Shown in pieces: positions 20,701 to 49,840 of a stretch of DNA of 64,000 nucleotides. Position 1 is the first letter of the stretch. The number at the start of each line of letters is the position of its first letter. This DNA comes from Leptasterias polaris. Taxonomy: Eukaryota > Echinodermata > Asteroidea > Forcipulatida > Asteriidae. The notes beneath the pieces were generated by a model. That model did not search any database, was not told the origin of the DNA, and worked only from the letters and a program-made list of their open reading frames with translations. A program made the position numbers and the translations under genes. The DNA lies in the NCBI GenBank assembly GCA_037783415.1, contig JAZGTN010000022.1:8220001-8284000 (forward strand). The letters are read 5' to 3'.

Positions 20701-22746
20701 GTGGCTAGACATTTTTGCCCTAGTAGAGTCTTTCTTGAAGGCTAAACACAACACACATAAACAGGTAGACTGGTGTAACAAGAGCAGTCAAGTGGAAAGA
20801 AATGAAAAGAAGCAGAAATCACTCAGAAAACACGGGGGATGAACATTCAATGAAGAGGGTGACAAAAGCGGGGTAGAGGTAAGGGGCTGGTTGTTTGACC
20901 ACAAGATGTTGGACAAAATCAAAGGAGGGAGAGAAAGTAATTGATTAGTGACTGATGTCCTTAGGTTTAGTAATCTTCAGGTTGGCCAGTTCTTGGTAGT
21001 GACATCATTCTCTGCCTGTCACCTCAGTGTAGCCTAATTTGAGTTCTCGCTTACATTGCAGTCCTTGTAGGGTTTCGTAGTCGAGTGGTCTAGGGCGGTG
21101 GACTCGAGTTTTGTAATTTACTGAATGTGGGTTTAACACTGGCCTGGTCAGTCGCAAGTCTTGTGTCCTTGAGCAAGGTTTTTATCATAATTGCTTCCCT
21201 CCACCCAGGAGTAAAAATTGGTATCGGCAAAGAGCTGAGGAGTAACCAGCGATGGACTGGCATCCTGTCGGGGAATAGAAATGTTCACAGTCATAAAATC
21301 ACTCGTTAAAATGCCAATGAAACCAGATATAAACTCCAGCCCGATGTGCCGTGCCATATATTGGCTCAGGACAGACTTCACTTCTATTTTTCTTTACTGT
21401 AAGTCTTAACCAATTAGGTGGGTTTCATTATGTGGGTTTCCCTCCCTAAAACCTAAAACTGAACCTTTTTTATTGCTTCACATGCTATCTTCAGGCCTGT
21501 TGGTTGAAGGGCTACTATGCCTATACTAGGCATGCAACTTCTCAGGGGATGAGCTGATTTTCTCTTTTTCCTCTGTTTTTGTGTCATAGACAACTGAAAG
21601 ACACCGTCAAAATATTCATCCGAGGCAGTTTCCTTTTTACTTTTTTTTTCTTTGTGATTCGTTGGATTTCACTGGACAATTGGTACTTATAACAAGCTTT
21701 AAATGCTTTCAGATTGAGAATTGCTGTTTCAGTTGTTACCGATCATATAACATACATTGAAACTGTTTTCATAAAACCCTTTTTTTTTTTACAGGAGAAA
21801 CCGCTATAATAACCCAGATGGAATAGCTTTATTCGATGAAAATTCTGACGAGGACTTCATCAACGACAAATTGTCCAGCAATGAGGAATCAGATGAAGAG
21901 AGGTCTGTGTTTCAAGAGGGCAGCGGTCAAAACAGCGACAGCAGCGAGGAGGAGAGAGGGAGAACTGGAGGTAGACTCAGATCAAGAAGAGGTTTTGTGA
22001 AGAGTCTTCCTCCAAGACGGAGAATATCCGGGATGGACGATGAAGAAAGTGATGAAGAATTAGCAGCCCCTCTGAGGACCAACAAACAGAGACGGCAACT
22101 TGAGCAGTCTTTGAGCTCTGAGGAGGACAACAGCCAAGACAACTCATCACCAGTAAAGAGGAAGAAAAGACATCCTAAAGTCTCAATACAAAGTGATGGA
22201 TCATCATCAGAGGAAGAAGAGTCACCTTCCAACCTGAATGAAGACACACCTGCTCCTGAAACTCACCAGAGTGAAGACAATGAACAGAATTTCGACCAAT
22301 ACACAGTTTCAGCCATTAAACTCAGCCAGTCTGAGGTTCGTGAGAGTGATAGTTCCTTCATAGCAACAAGCGACTCGAGTGACGACATCATACCAGACTT
22401 CGGTGACTGGGAAAGAGCGAGATCAAGCAAGCCAACTCACGAAGAGTTGATTTGTAACTATCGGCAGAGGAAGTCAAAAGCAGCAAGACAGTCCCAACAC
22501 AGAAAGAGACAGAGAATCTGTCTGCCATCCAGTAGCAGCAGCTCCGATAATGAAGAAAGTAGGGAAGACGGTCCACAGTCTGGTGACAGAATCGAACGAC
22601 CACCATCTAAACGTGCTGAATCATTGAGCAGCAAAAAGAAAGCTTGGAAGTCGGAAACCTTGGGACGTTATAAAGAAGAGAGAGAGAGAAGACTCTCAGA
22701 GAGAAAAGATAAAACCTGTGAAATCAAAACAGAACCTAAAACATGA
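17716..22746 (+). CDS. Unrecognised acidic, serine-rich, probably nuclear protein; 5' exons uncertain
   Basis: The well-supported exons are 20462-20649 and 21795-22746, ending TGA. They join in phase across an AAAGA|GTTAGT donor and a T-tract ACAG acceptor. The encoded part reads RRSGRLREKSHRCFSLPSRE, then ETIAPDDETPSKQYSHLRPR and LFDENSDEDFIND. Many acidic-serine clusters (EESDEE, DSSEEE, SSSEEEE) alternate with basic patches (RKSKAARQSQHRKRQR), as in nuclear scaffold or DNA-repair proteins. I do not recognise the family. Upstream, 18589-18688 is open and phase-compatible with 20462. A segment ending at 17938 (GCAG|GTTTGT) is open in two frames, one of which joins 18589. An ATG at 17716 begins a 38-codon frame with a good GTAAGT donor at 17820. 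These pieces cannot all be joined in frame, so the start is unresolved. The coding end abuts a SINE. Confidence 0.6.
18780..19960 (+). repeat. tRNA-derived SINE split by a 900-bp transposon
   Basis: Skipping 18929-19828 plus one TA, the flanks join to AGCCTCAGTTGG-TA-GAGCAGGATC-AAACCCC. This is a tRNA-like A box running into a B box-like GGATCAAACCCC. The 3' flank continues with TTTTTTTTGTTCACCC. The outer limits are approximate. Confidence 0.55.
18929..19828. mobile_element. Non-autonomous Tc1/mariner-like transposon, 900 bp, TA-flanked
   Basis: The ends are exact inverted repeats of at least 25 bases beginning CAGTCGTTTGACCAGTTCCG and continuing GATCA. Both are flanked by TA (18927-18928 and 19829-19830), the target duplication of Tc1/mariner elements, whose ends often begin CAGT. 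Internally the GACCAGTTCCGGATCA motif is repeated three times in tandem at the left end (18947-18990), once near 19359, and inverted near 19628. No transposase frame is present, so mobility would depend on another element. Confidence 0.85.
20700..20965 (+). mobile_element. Penelope-like element flank fragment
   Basis: Contains CCTAGTAGAGTCTTTCTTGA, then AGGCTAAACAC, then ACAAGAGCAGTCAAGTGGAA. These occur in the same order at 48528-48757 and, inverted, near 32760-32835. Its later part (GACCACAAGATGTTGGACAA) resembles the DNA just 3' of the Penelope-like ORF near 53980-54010. The apparent open reading frame continuing past exon 20462-20649 runs into it and is not coding. Confidence 0.55.
21064..21385 (+). 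repeat. tRNA(Leu)-like SINE
   Basis: Head TTTCGTAGTCGAGTGGTCTA, a diverged B-box region, the TTGTGTCCTTGAGCAAGG block shared with other SINEs here, then a body ending TATTGGCTCAGGACAGACTT. The inverted relative is 6455-6672. It lies in an intron of the acidic-protein gene. Confidence 0.7.
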
Positions 22747-22763
22747 AACTGTTGTCTACCTGT

Positions 22764-22930
22764 TGGCATTGGGTTGGCGCAGTGGTAGGACCCTGGTTCG
22801 AATCCCTCCAAGGGCACTGAGTGAATTGGGTTTTCCCTGGAATTATTCTCTGGGTTTTCCTCCCACATCTAAAACTGAAACTTCCTTCCTTGTCTTCTCT
22901 CCATTGGGGTTGTTGGCTAATATAGTGATT
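22764..22930 (+). repeat. tRNA-derived SINE just after the acidic-protein stop codon
   Basis: GTTGGCGCAGTGGTAGGACC runs directly into CTGGTTCGAATCCCTC, so the A and B boxes are closer than in a tRNA. The body GGGTTTTCCTCCCACATCTA follows. It begins within 20 bases of the stop at 22746 and would form part of the 3' UTR. Confidence 0.65.
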
Positions 22931-22989
22931 AAGTTCGCTTTTCTGAGAATCCTAGGCTTCATAACCAGAATTAATATATAAAAAATTAT

Positions 22990-25900
22990 AATAAATACCC
23001 ATCTCCAAATGAAACCAAATTCTTACACAAAGATACCACTTTTTTCCTTTTTTTATACGTTTCACAATTTCAAAAAAAAGGTTTTCATTAGTAACTGTAC
23101 ACACATTCTTTTTCATATTAAAAATAATACTGGATAGTATTTGCTGTATTTACTTATCAATACTTCCTATCTAGTGATAATTAAATACACGGTTACATTT
23201 AAATCTCGTATTATACATAAACATTTACAATTTGGGAGTTAACTGCAGGGCTGCCAACATTTGCTTCTTGCAATCAGGGAGATATTTACATAATAGGGAA
23301 ACGGTTTCCATAATCGGGGAGATTTCAAAATTGTTCATCAGAACATGGAGAGGTTGGCTTATTTTCAGGGAACTTTCTGCAGAATGAGAGTTGGCAGCTC
23401 TGTTACTGGTTTAGGCAGTACAAGTTATACCATGATTATCATATGGATGTTATCGGTCTAGTTTACCATGGATGGGTTCATTTGAGTCTTATCATGCTGC
23501 AGCCATACTAACTGAGACCAGACTATTTTCCCTCCAGCCTCAGTTTGGTTGTCTTTATTTGAATGGACAACTCCATCATGATTTGTATATAGGAGAATGG
23601 TTCCTCAAGGATTTATCTTCAAGTTTACTGACCAGGGTCCAGATTCATAGAGCTGCTTTAGCACAAAATACTGCCTAACAAATGTCTGCTCATGTCCCAA
23701 TTGGCGGCTACGGCTTGATCGCCGTGTCAACATGCGTTGAAGTATAGGATGTCATTAGCAACACATGTAGAAAGTCATAGCTGTAGCCTTAGCTCTTTGT
23801 TAAATTGAGCTTAGCGCCAGGAAAATATTGTTTAATTTTCTACCAAGCTAAAATAAGCAGGACAACAGTCACAGGTGGTACATGTTACCCTTATTCTGGT
23901 AAGCATAATTTTGTTGTGCTTGGCCACTTCTTGGGCTTATTAAGCAGCTCTATGAATCTCAGCTCAGATACAGTGTATGTAAATAACTGATTTAAATGTT
24001 ATGAATATTTATAAATCCCCAAGACTGTTCCGACTGGTTCTTGTCAAGCACCAGTGTTGACTGAGTAGAACTAAATGCAAAGTTTGAGCCAACCATGCAC
24101 CTGGGGGCCTCTTGGATGACTTATTTTGAATATGGATGTCATTTATTTTCATTTGTTTATACATGTAACATACAAAAAGAATTGTAAATGAGAAACTTTG
24201 ACTCACTTAATTTCCTTGAGTTAAAAGCAAATGTGGATACCCATTTCTGGATTGGACCTTTGTGACAAGGACAAATGCTGCAGCTGTTAGGGCACGCAAT
24301 GCTTGATTTGCCGCTTGGAGTCACAGTGGGTGTTTTTGTGCAAGGCCCTCTTCTGCTCATAACTCAAACATTTCCAGATTATAAAACAAACAAGAAGGAT
24401 GTTCTTAGTACTTTAATCTGATTTCTGTTTTGGAGATCCCTTAGAAAAATCAGTAAAATTTAATAGCCCATGAATGTGCTCAATAAAATATTCTTTCTTT
24501 TTTTCCAAGGTCCAATTACCACGCCTGTTTATAAGCCGAGTCAGCAGAGCCATTGAACAAAATTATAAAATAAAAAAATTGTACAAAGTCTTGCTGTGTC
24601 TGGCGCTTAATTTGACAAACTGCTATTTATGAACCTTCTCTCTTAATGAGGAATGTATTTAATTTACGCTTTAAAATGAAGTATATACGCAAGATCTTTA
24701 CATATTTTCTGTATTTATTCTTACTTAATTAAAAACCCATGTAGATTTAATTAACAAGATGATATACAGTTTTTTTGGAATGGATTACATTTGTATTATT
24801 TGCACGGAATAAGATAAATTTTACAAACAATAACAATTAGTTTTTTCGTAAAAAAACAACAGATTATTTACAAAGACCGAAATTTCATGACATTAAAAAA
24901 AAAGATAATAATTTATCCCTGCTTGATAAACTGTTGTTGAATTGAATCATAACATGAAATCGTAGAGTAGCAAAGCATGAACTTAACTTTGCTGTTCCTC
25001 TGGAAATAGTATTATAATTTGTAATTTTGTATCATAAAATGTCTGCAATGTCACTTAAAAATAAAATTAAAAATGTATTTAGTGGAATCACTTTTGTGTG
25101 CTGAGGAAAACTGCAGCTGCATCTATTTCCCTGCTATTAAATAAAAAAAATCAAATGAAAATTTGCTGCTGTGCTAATTTCTTTGAGGTGTTTCTCTTGG
25201 GCGAGTATGGAAGCTCAGTCATGTGACTCAATGGCAAACAAAATGAGTTTTGGCGTAAGTACATTAGCATTCATGTTTTGACAAGTTATAGGTGGTACCT
25301 CTTCAGTCGCTCCGTGAGCCATGCATGAAATCCTGACCTTTGAACCACTACAGAACCTGGTTCAGAATAATGAGCTCAGTGACAAGCACATGTCCTATGC
25401 CACCTTTGGCTTCAATAATCCTAGGTACATTCAGCAGCCCTGTATATACATGGCCTTGGTGACCCTGCAAAAGGTATTCAACACTATTGGTAGAGCTAAC
25501 ATTATAGTCCCAAACAAAGCTCCTGATTTGTGTGATCAACCATATACATGAAAAATAACAAACTTGTGAAGATTTGAGTTTAATCCGTTATGAGGGTCAG
25601 GAGAAAATAGTGAAAAACCCATGCACAATTTCCAGCATGTAAACACATTGTTCCTTAATTTTGGGTTATAACAACCAAAAACAGCTGTTGCATGTTCTTT
25701 TTAATGTGATTTAATTGTTCTATTGTGAATTTTATAAATGGTAAGCTTTCAGACTAGAATTTAAACATTGATGTTTTTTTATCCTTATACCAATCCTGTG
25801 AAGAATTTCTCACAACAAAGAGCGGCAGCAGAATTACTGTGTAAAATTTAAAGGCTCTTTTTCAAAGGCACGACTTGGGATTGAGCTCCGCTTTCAAATT

Positions 25901-26300
25901 AACTGACGGAGCCAAAGCCGGAGCCCATGACGAAGCCGTGCTTTCAAAAAGAGCCAAATTTCCAGAAAATGTGCCCATGCCTTAAAATACTCGTAAACAA
26001 AACTTATCCAGTATATACACTGCCACCAATGTCCCACATAATACCAAATGACAGGCATGTGATTTCCAAGGATTTTTCCTGATTTTAGGATTTTCTCAAA
26101 ATCCCCTTACAGCATTTTATTTTGGTGGAAGAAGTAAAGCAGCCACCAAAAGCAGCAAGAACAAATCCCACATTGAGACCAAACATTTGTTAACCTCCTG
26201 AATTGTAACATCTGGTAAGCTCTGGATCTTGCCCACAAGTCATATTTCAGGAATTCTCACCTTGGTCAAACCTAATCCTTGCAAGTAAGCTTTTCAATTC
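22990..26300. other. Intergenic AT-rich DNA
   Basis: No exon was recognised. Pieces of dispersed repeats are present, for example near 23690-23800 (resembling 48190-48260 and 15540-15590) and a relative of repeat A at 25555-25640. The remainder is low-GC sequence with short open frames only. Confidence 0.5.
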
Positions 26301-26311
26301 TTCACTTCAGT

Positions 26312-26452
26312 TAACATTGTACCAATAGTCATCAATATTGTACCAATAGTCATCAATATTGTACCAATAGTCATCAATATTGTACCAATAGTCATCAATA
26401 TTGTACCAATAGTCATCAATATTGTACCAATAGTCATCAATATTGTACCATC
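26312..26452. repeat. 21-bp tandem repeat
   Basis: About six and a third copies of ATTGTACCAATAGTCATCAA plus T, almost identical throughout, ending directly beside the TTAA-flanked element at 26456. Confidence 0.95.
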
Positions 26453-26455
26453 CCT

Positions 26456-26764
26456 TTAAAGAGGGGCTTGAAGGTCAGTACAGAGAGTTTTTGTCATTCC
26501 TGATTTTTGATAAAAAATGTCATTGAATTTGAGCTAACATGACTGGTGCAGAAATTCCTCTTTGGAATGTACAGACCCATTTGTTTACTGTCTGATGACG
26601 CCATGTTTCAAGTTTCTCTCTGAAAGAGTTATCAAATAAAGTGTTATTTTACACCATTTCAATGTGAGGTAGACTTGTAACTTTTCCCCACGTTCATGAG
26701 GACTCAATCTATTGGAAAATGAGCGCATCATAAAACTCAATTTGACCTTGTAGCCCCTCTTCAA
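26456..26764. mobile_element. Inverted-repeat element (family B)
   Basis: The left end TTTAAAGAGGGGCTTGAAGG pairs with the right end TTTGACCTTGTAGCCCCTCT. The same ends and internal pieces (CTCTTTGGAATGT, GGACTC...ATTGGAAAA) occur at 35472-35951, where part of the interior is inverted. A third left end is near 47690. No protein is encoded; it looks like a MITE. Confidence 0.6.
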
Positions 26765-29519
26765 ATCACAAAATTAGTGCATTCTTTTTATAGATTTTAA
26801 TTTATCTATAAATGGCAGGCAGCAGCTGTGACTGTCTGAACTTGCATAGCATAGCAGCGTTGTAGTTGGGATTGTATGCATTGGCATTTACAAGAAAGCG
26901 ACCTTCTCATATAGAAACACAATACCAGGGCGAGTATTAAAATGTCAGCAGTCTGTCCGTTACATCCGGGTGATTTTTCCCATACTAGTCTGATTCCCCT
27001 ACGAAGTGTTTTGAAATGTAATTAAGTGTTGCCAAGAAGAACGCACGAGTACTATTGTCAAAACGGTCAATGTATTTCCATATAGTGACTGTATGAATAG
27101 ATCATACTACGCTGCATGCGATGATCTGTTATCATCCCACCTAACATCTACCCTTATAGTACCACACCTTTCTATGTACACTGTGAAATTACTTCAAAAT
27201 TATGATCACCTTTACCATTATCAGTTACTCTATAATAAGAATTTAAAAATAAAAACATGTCCACATTCTCTTACATTCAGCCTTAGTTATTTCTGTGGAT
27301 CTCTTTAAGAAAAATGTACAATCCCAAATCAAACTTAAGTTACAATTCAAAATTTAAATACACATAATATACAGAATGAAGTTACAGTACTCAAATTATC
27401 CTCTTTTTCACCCTTTTTTTTGAATAATAAACAAAAGTCTTTAGTAAAAAAAATCGAAATGTGCAATTTAAATGTAAAAAACCAGCCAAAAAAACACCAA
27501 TAATCTGTAAGTGACATTTTCCAAAAGGACTATAAACTGGCAATTCTTTGTGAAAATGGTTTGCAAAACTCCATGGGAAAAGACATGTATGAAGTATAAT
27601 AAAAGGAATAACTCAAAGATGTGTCAAGCACTAACACAATCTGATTATGATTCCAGTGGTCAATGTAATACGAGTAACCATTATGGTTCATGTAACTCGA
27701 GAAACAAGTGAAATTCTGATTCTAGTGGTCAATGTAACATAGAAATGTACCATGGAATCGTCCCTGTACCCTTGAAAACACAGGACTGACTCCTTGCAAT
27801 ATCCAAGATAGTTCAAGAAAGCCAAGACCTTGGTCGAGCTACAAACAACTGTTTAATCACCTTAATGCACTTATTCAGTAATAAATCTTGATGAAAGAAG
27901 GCTTTCATACCCATTCATTGGAAATGACCTCTACTATCTTGTCATGCTTCTATTTACATCAACTATAACCAAACTGAGACCGAGACAAAAAAATAGTCTG
28001 ATCCCAAACTGATCACTGTTACTTTTGTACAATTAGGGAATCATACAAAGATGGTGGCAGTTTGAGGTCAGAGGTACTTTTTGGCTACATAACTATTTTG
28101 GTTTCGGTCTTAGTAGATCTTTTGTAATTGTAGAGGTAAAACTATGATAAAACATTGGAAAACACACATGTTTGTATGTGCTAAGCTTAGTATGTGCGGC
28201 GCACATGATTGGCTTATGAGCAACCTTCTTTTGGGCACACTTCTTAAATGGTGTCAAGGTCTAAACACTTAACCTATAACACCACAAATAGAATGCTTTT
28301 TGATTCAATGCCAAAATGCAAATTTGGTCATAATAATTGTACTTATCATCAGAACTGGTATGATTCTTTAAAAAGACCTGCTTAAAAAACTTGATATTTA
28401 TCTGTCAAAAATATTCCACACAAATCTGTTTTTTCCATGTTGGGCATTTTGGCTCACAAAGTCTTCTGAACAATTTCCACAATATTGTGATTAAATGAAT
28501 CCATCAAAAGTGTTCTTTTTCTTAGACATCACAAACTGTACAGCCCTCTTTGTGTAATATAGAAAATACTTGTTATTAATTTTTTTTTTACATTTTCTCT
28601 CTCAGCAGCATTAAAAATAAAACCCAAAAGTTGAATTTCTTACAAGACAAAGTGCTCACTTCTATTTTCCATTCAGTTGTTCATGGCACTCAAGTTTGAC
28701 AACCATCAATTTGTTAGACCTTCTGTTTTAAAACTATTACTGTACAAAATTGTAAAAATGCCATACATGTACATAAACGAGCTAGCACATTTTCAACATT
28801 GTTAATATTTTATTAAAACTATAATTGTAGACACCATCTTATTAAGTTTTCATAGCTACTGTATGGAAGTACTTCACTGTTATTTGGTTTTAGGTTTTGG
28901 TAATTTTTTTAAAATCTAAGAATATAAAAACAATACTTTAAAAAAATGGATTTAATCAATCTGTGATGGATTTTTAATCAACTCAGCGTGACGCAAATGT
29001 TTGTAAAAATGACAAAAACTTACAGTTGCTTTAGTTTTTAATCCACTTCCAGATACAAGCACCCAGATCAGAACTTGGTATTATTTGGAAGGATTTTTGA
29101 AATGGCTAATTAATGCAAAGAATCACTTTCGTTCTTGTTCTTCAGTATCATTAAATAATCATTATACTACCTTTGACTAATTATTGTTTTTTTGTCAGAT
29201 ATTTGGGAGAAATTTTAAAACAATTTCTTCTCTATTCAAAGAAAGTCTTATAATTTGTATTTATCTGTACACCAGGGTTCTTATAAAGTACTCTATGATC
29301 TAGCCTGGAGAAATTAGAGGACAAAACTGTCAATAAGCACCACCGACATGACTGATTGTCACCTCCCAAGAATCCGCCCCGCCATCCTAGACAAAAATTC
29401 CTTCATTACTCTCTTCTGAAAAAAACAACAACAAATGGTTTCTCACAAGTCATTCACTCTAGACACCATTCCTGTTCTCTCTCTCTGCGAGTCGTCTGTG
29501 AGCTACCGAGTCAGGGACG
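26765..29519. other. Intergenic DNA and CAMK4 3' UTR
   Basis: AT-rich, with no recognised exon. The part nearest 29519 must contain the CAMK4 3' UTR. One minus-strand AATAAA is at 28809-28814, about 700 bases past the stop. Runs of A and T are frequent. Confidence 0.5.
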
Positions 29520-46739
<17,220 letters not shown>

Positions 46740-48500
46740 CTGCAGACAACAAGAAAACAAACAGGAATATTAGATTTGCTAAAATATGTAATTAACATAA
46801 CAAGCAAAATACTACAAAAACGTTTTTAAACTGTCGATTCATTAGTGTTGTCTCATACATGTAGTCACTTCTGTCACAATCTGATAGAAACAATATTCAC
46901 AGAGTTCTTCCCCCCCCCCCCCCCCCCCACACCACTCTAAAGTGACAGAGTTTAGAATATTTCAGATAGCCAAAATGAAAGATACCTATTCAATCTAATT
47001 ATTTTTGTATGGCATTTTGCATATGTTATTTATGAACATAGACTTGTGTACTTTATGAAAATAAAAACACAAAGAATTTTGTTTATGGAACAGATTTTGT
47101 CAATGCACACAGTCTTATAATCATCAAGAAAAACTATATAAATTAATAATATATTTAGCAGTTGAAAGGCTGGTCTCCTTTTGATGATCTCCGCCAGGTC
47201 GGTGCCGCACTCTACTCTGAAATCTATTCTGATAATATTGTCGCCCGGGGCAATAAATATTACATTTTATGGAAGAACGAGTCCATGATGCAATCGTCAT
47301 TGCACTTCTAGTGATGTAGAGTTACGGGTCGACCATGTGTGATCTGCCAATGTGCAGTACATGTATATGTGTACATGTTCCAAACATGCATGAGAGTACA
47401 TGTTAATACAACAAGGTAGACTACGGCTGACACTTCTAATAAAATTCCAATCACAAATCCAGCCATGATCCAATAAAGAGATTTTTTCTTTCTTTTTCTT
47501 GCGAGGCGTCAGGAAGACGGAATTTCGTAACAGTATTAAGCTATTTGGCGGACAACTTACGATTACACCACGCTTGTATCAATGGCTACTTTGGAGATGT
47601 GTAATGTTTTATCTGCAATTTCTGAAATTAACTTTTTTTTTGCTTACTTCACTCGATACTTATTTAAGAAAATATATTTTACCTTGTTAAAGGCGGGCTT
47701 CAAGGTCAAATTAAGTTTTGTGATGCACTTATTTTCCTATTAAATGGGGGGAAAATGATGCCTACTTCTGAAGAATTTAGGAGGATTTGGGCTACGTGTA
47801 AGCAAACAGGCCTAGTCTGTTGAGATTAAAAGCAGGAAACTTAGGGGTGGATCAACATAAATTGACAGGGTGGGTGCTTGAGAAGTGACATGTACCCTGT
47901 CAAACCATCTTGATCTAACATAATTCCAAACCACCTAATGTAGGGGCACTACATCAGAAAATTTAAACATTCTCAGGAACATCTTTAAAGGGGACCAGGA
48001 CCAATACACCATTACTTACATTACAAAGCACTGTAAATATCAGGGACAAAACTTACATATTGATCACATGCTCGTGTTACAAATTTGTAGAAATAAAGGT
48101 GTCACGAACTTCGCCATTTCTCTAACTGATAATATAAGCCAGATTTCAAGCGAATTCAATAAAATTCATTTTGAACTGGAGTGACTTAGGCTATGTCTGA
48201 ACTAGCTACGGCTACTACTGCTACTACTGTTGCTCAGGGTGTTTTTAAGGACGTCCTATACTTCAATGGCATGATGGCGCAGTGATGTAAAGCCAGAGCT
48301 GCTATTTGGGAAAAGGCATCAGTCATGAATTAAGGTCCCATCTCTGAAACCAATGATCTGTGGCTTTTGTAACCTTAAACAATGTCAAAATTGTGGTGTT
48401 TACCCAAACCTCGTCTTTTTAAAGGGTATGCCATTTTACCTTTTGTAAAAAATTTATGACCATAAAATATACCTGGTAAAGAGCACTGGAGAGCTGTCTG
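46740..48500. other. Sequence upstream of the first visible CAMK4 exon
   Basis: Probably CAMK4 intron. It includes a C run near 46909-46928, a GC-rich island at about 47160-47310, a family B-like left end near 47690 (AAAGGCGGGCTTCAAGGTCA) and fragments of other repeats near 48190-48260. No CAMK4 start exon was seen. Confidence 0.45.
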
Positions 48501-48527
48501 ATACTATATAACATTGACAAAAATAAG

Positions 48528-48757
48528 TTAGTGGCCTGACGCTTCGACCCTAGCAGAGTCTTTCTCGAAGGCTAAATGACAAAACAACACACATACAAGC
48601 ATGGAAACAGGAGTTACAAGAGCAGTCAAGTGGAAACACATGAATAGAGAGAGTGGAGAGAGAAAAGCAGAAAGCATACAGAGAGGGCAGTAGGCCATAA
48701 TACATGGAGGCAAAGTGTCTCTATTTTTCAATTTTCGTGCAACACGGCTGGGGATTA
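48528..48757 (+). mobile_element. Penelope-like flank fragment in opposite orientation to the main copy
   Basis: The part at about 48690-48757 is the inverse of 53861-53930: AGTAATCCCCAGC, TGTTGCACGAA and CATGTATTATGGCCTAC are shared. The beginning matches 20700 and the inverse of 32760. Just before it stands ACTATATAACATTG, which also borders the main Penelope copy at about 56078-56091. Confidence 0.6.
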
Positions 48758-49840
48758 CTTAAAACTACTTTGAACGGGTTGCAAATATGTATCTAAATCC
48801 AAAACAGCTTATCCCCAAGCGTGAAAACTGCACATTAATTTTTTTTGGGGTTATTAATAAAACTATATGAATAATGTCATTTTACTAATAAGCTGCATTT
48901 GCCATACATTAAAACACTGTGTTGATATGCTTCAAAAGTTCAAGTATAATGAAATGTGGTGTCACCCCTTTTTAAACTAATAGCTATTTAAAGACATACT
49001 CATCTACCAACTGATCGAGTGTTCTCTCTCATGTGTAAATGTTTATTTTAATTTTTTGTTACCTCACAAATCAGTAGCAAGCCTGTATTTAACGGTGGTT
49101 ATAAAATTTCAAATTTAGCTCAACAGTTGGGGAGAGTGGAAGGATATGCATTATTGTTATTTCAAACCAAGGCCCAAACACCAGACCTGATTGGGTGCAC
49201 CAAAATATATGTATCCTCTACCTTTTTTCTAACCGTATTCTTACTGTGGAACCCCCTGCAACCTCCCCCCTCCCAAAGACTCCAACCCATAATATTTGTT
49301 TTATTTTCTGTTTAAATCGTTTTAAAGACAGATGAACAAAATCAAAAATGGATGTAGCTTTTGCAGTTGTTACAATTTTGAGCTAATGTCAGCACCGACA
49401 AAAAATACTGTACATGCTTCTCATGACCCCGGTTTTTTCATTTCAATAGAAAGGATTTACATGTACAGTGTAACCAAATTCCCTTTCGGTTGTGTCAGAA
49501 ATATGTCGTGGATGGCAAATTGTTTTGGTAAGAGCTAACAAAAACAACCAATCTGAAGATGTTACTTATTTCTTTGTTAGATTCAATGAAAATTGCACAA
49601 CGGCCTGCCAAAAGGTTAAGTTTTGATTTGCGATTTTACATTATTAATTTACGGAATAAATAATCCACGTGAATCAAAAACGCTGTTGATTTACAACTCC
49701 CTTTGTTTTAACTTTCTATGCACCTGAATTAACCAAGTTGTAAAACTCAATACGTTTTTATTGAGTATGTTTTAGAAATGTTTGAAGAAAGAAGCCAGAG
49801 CTCATAACCAAACGAGTAAAACCAAAGTTGCCAGAGGAAA

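Noticed and set aside
20650..20842. Continuation of the acidic-protein exon past 20649
   Set aside because: The sequence after 20700 matches Penelope flank fragments at 48528 and 32760, and only splicing at 20649 joins in frame to 21795.
21927..22247. Antisense serine/leucine-rich open frame
   Set aside because: It is the shadow of the acidic-serine exon on the plus strand.
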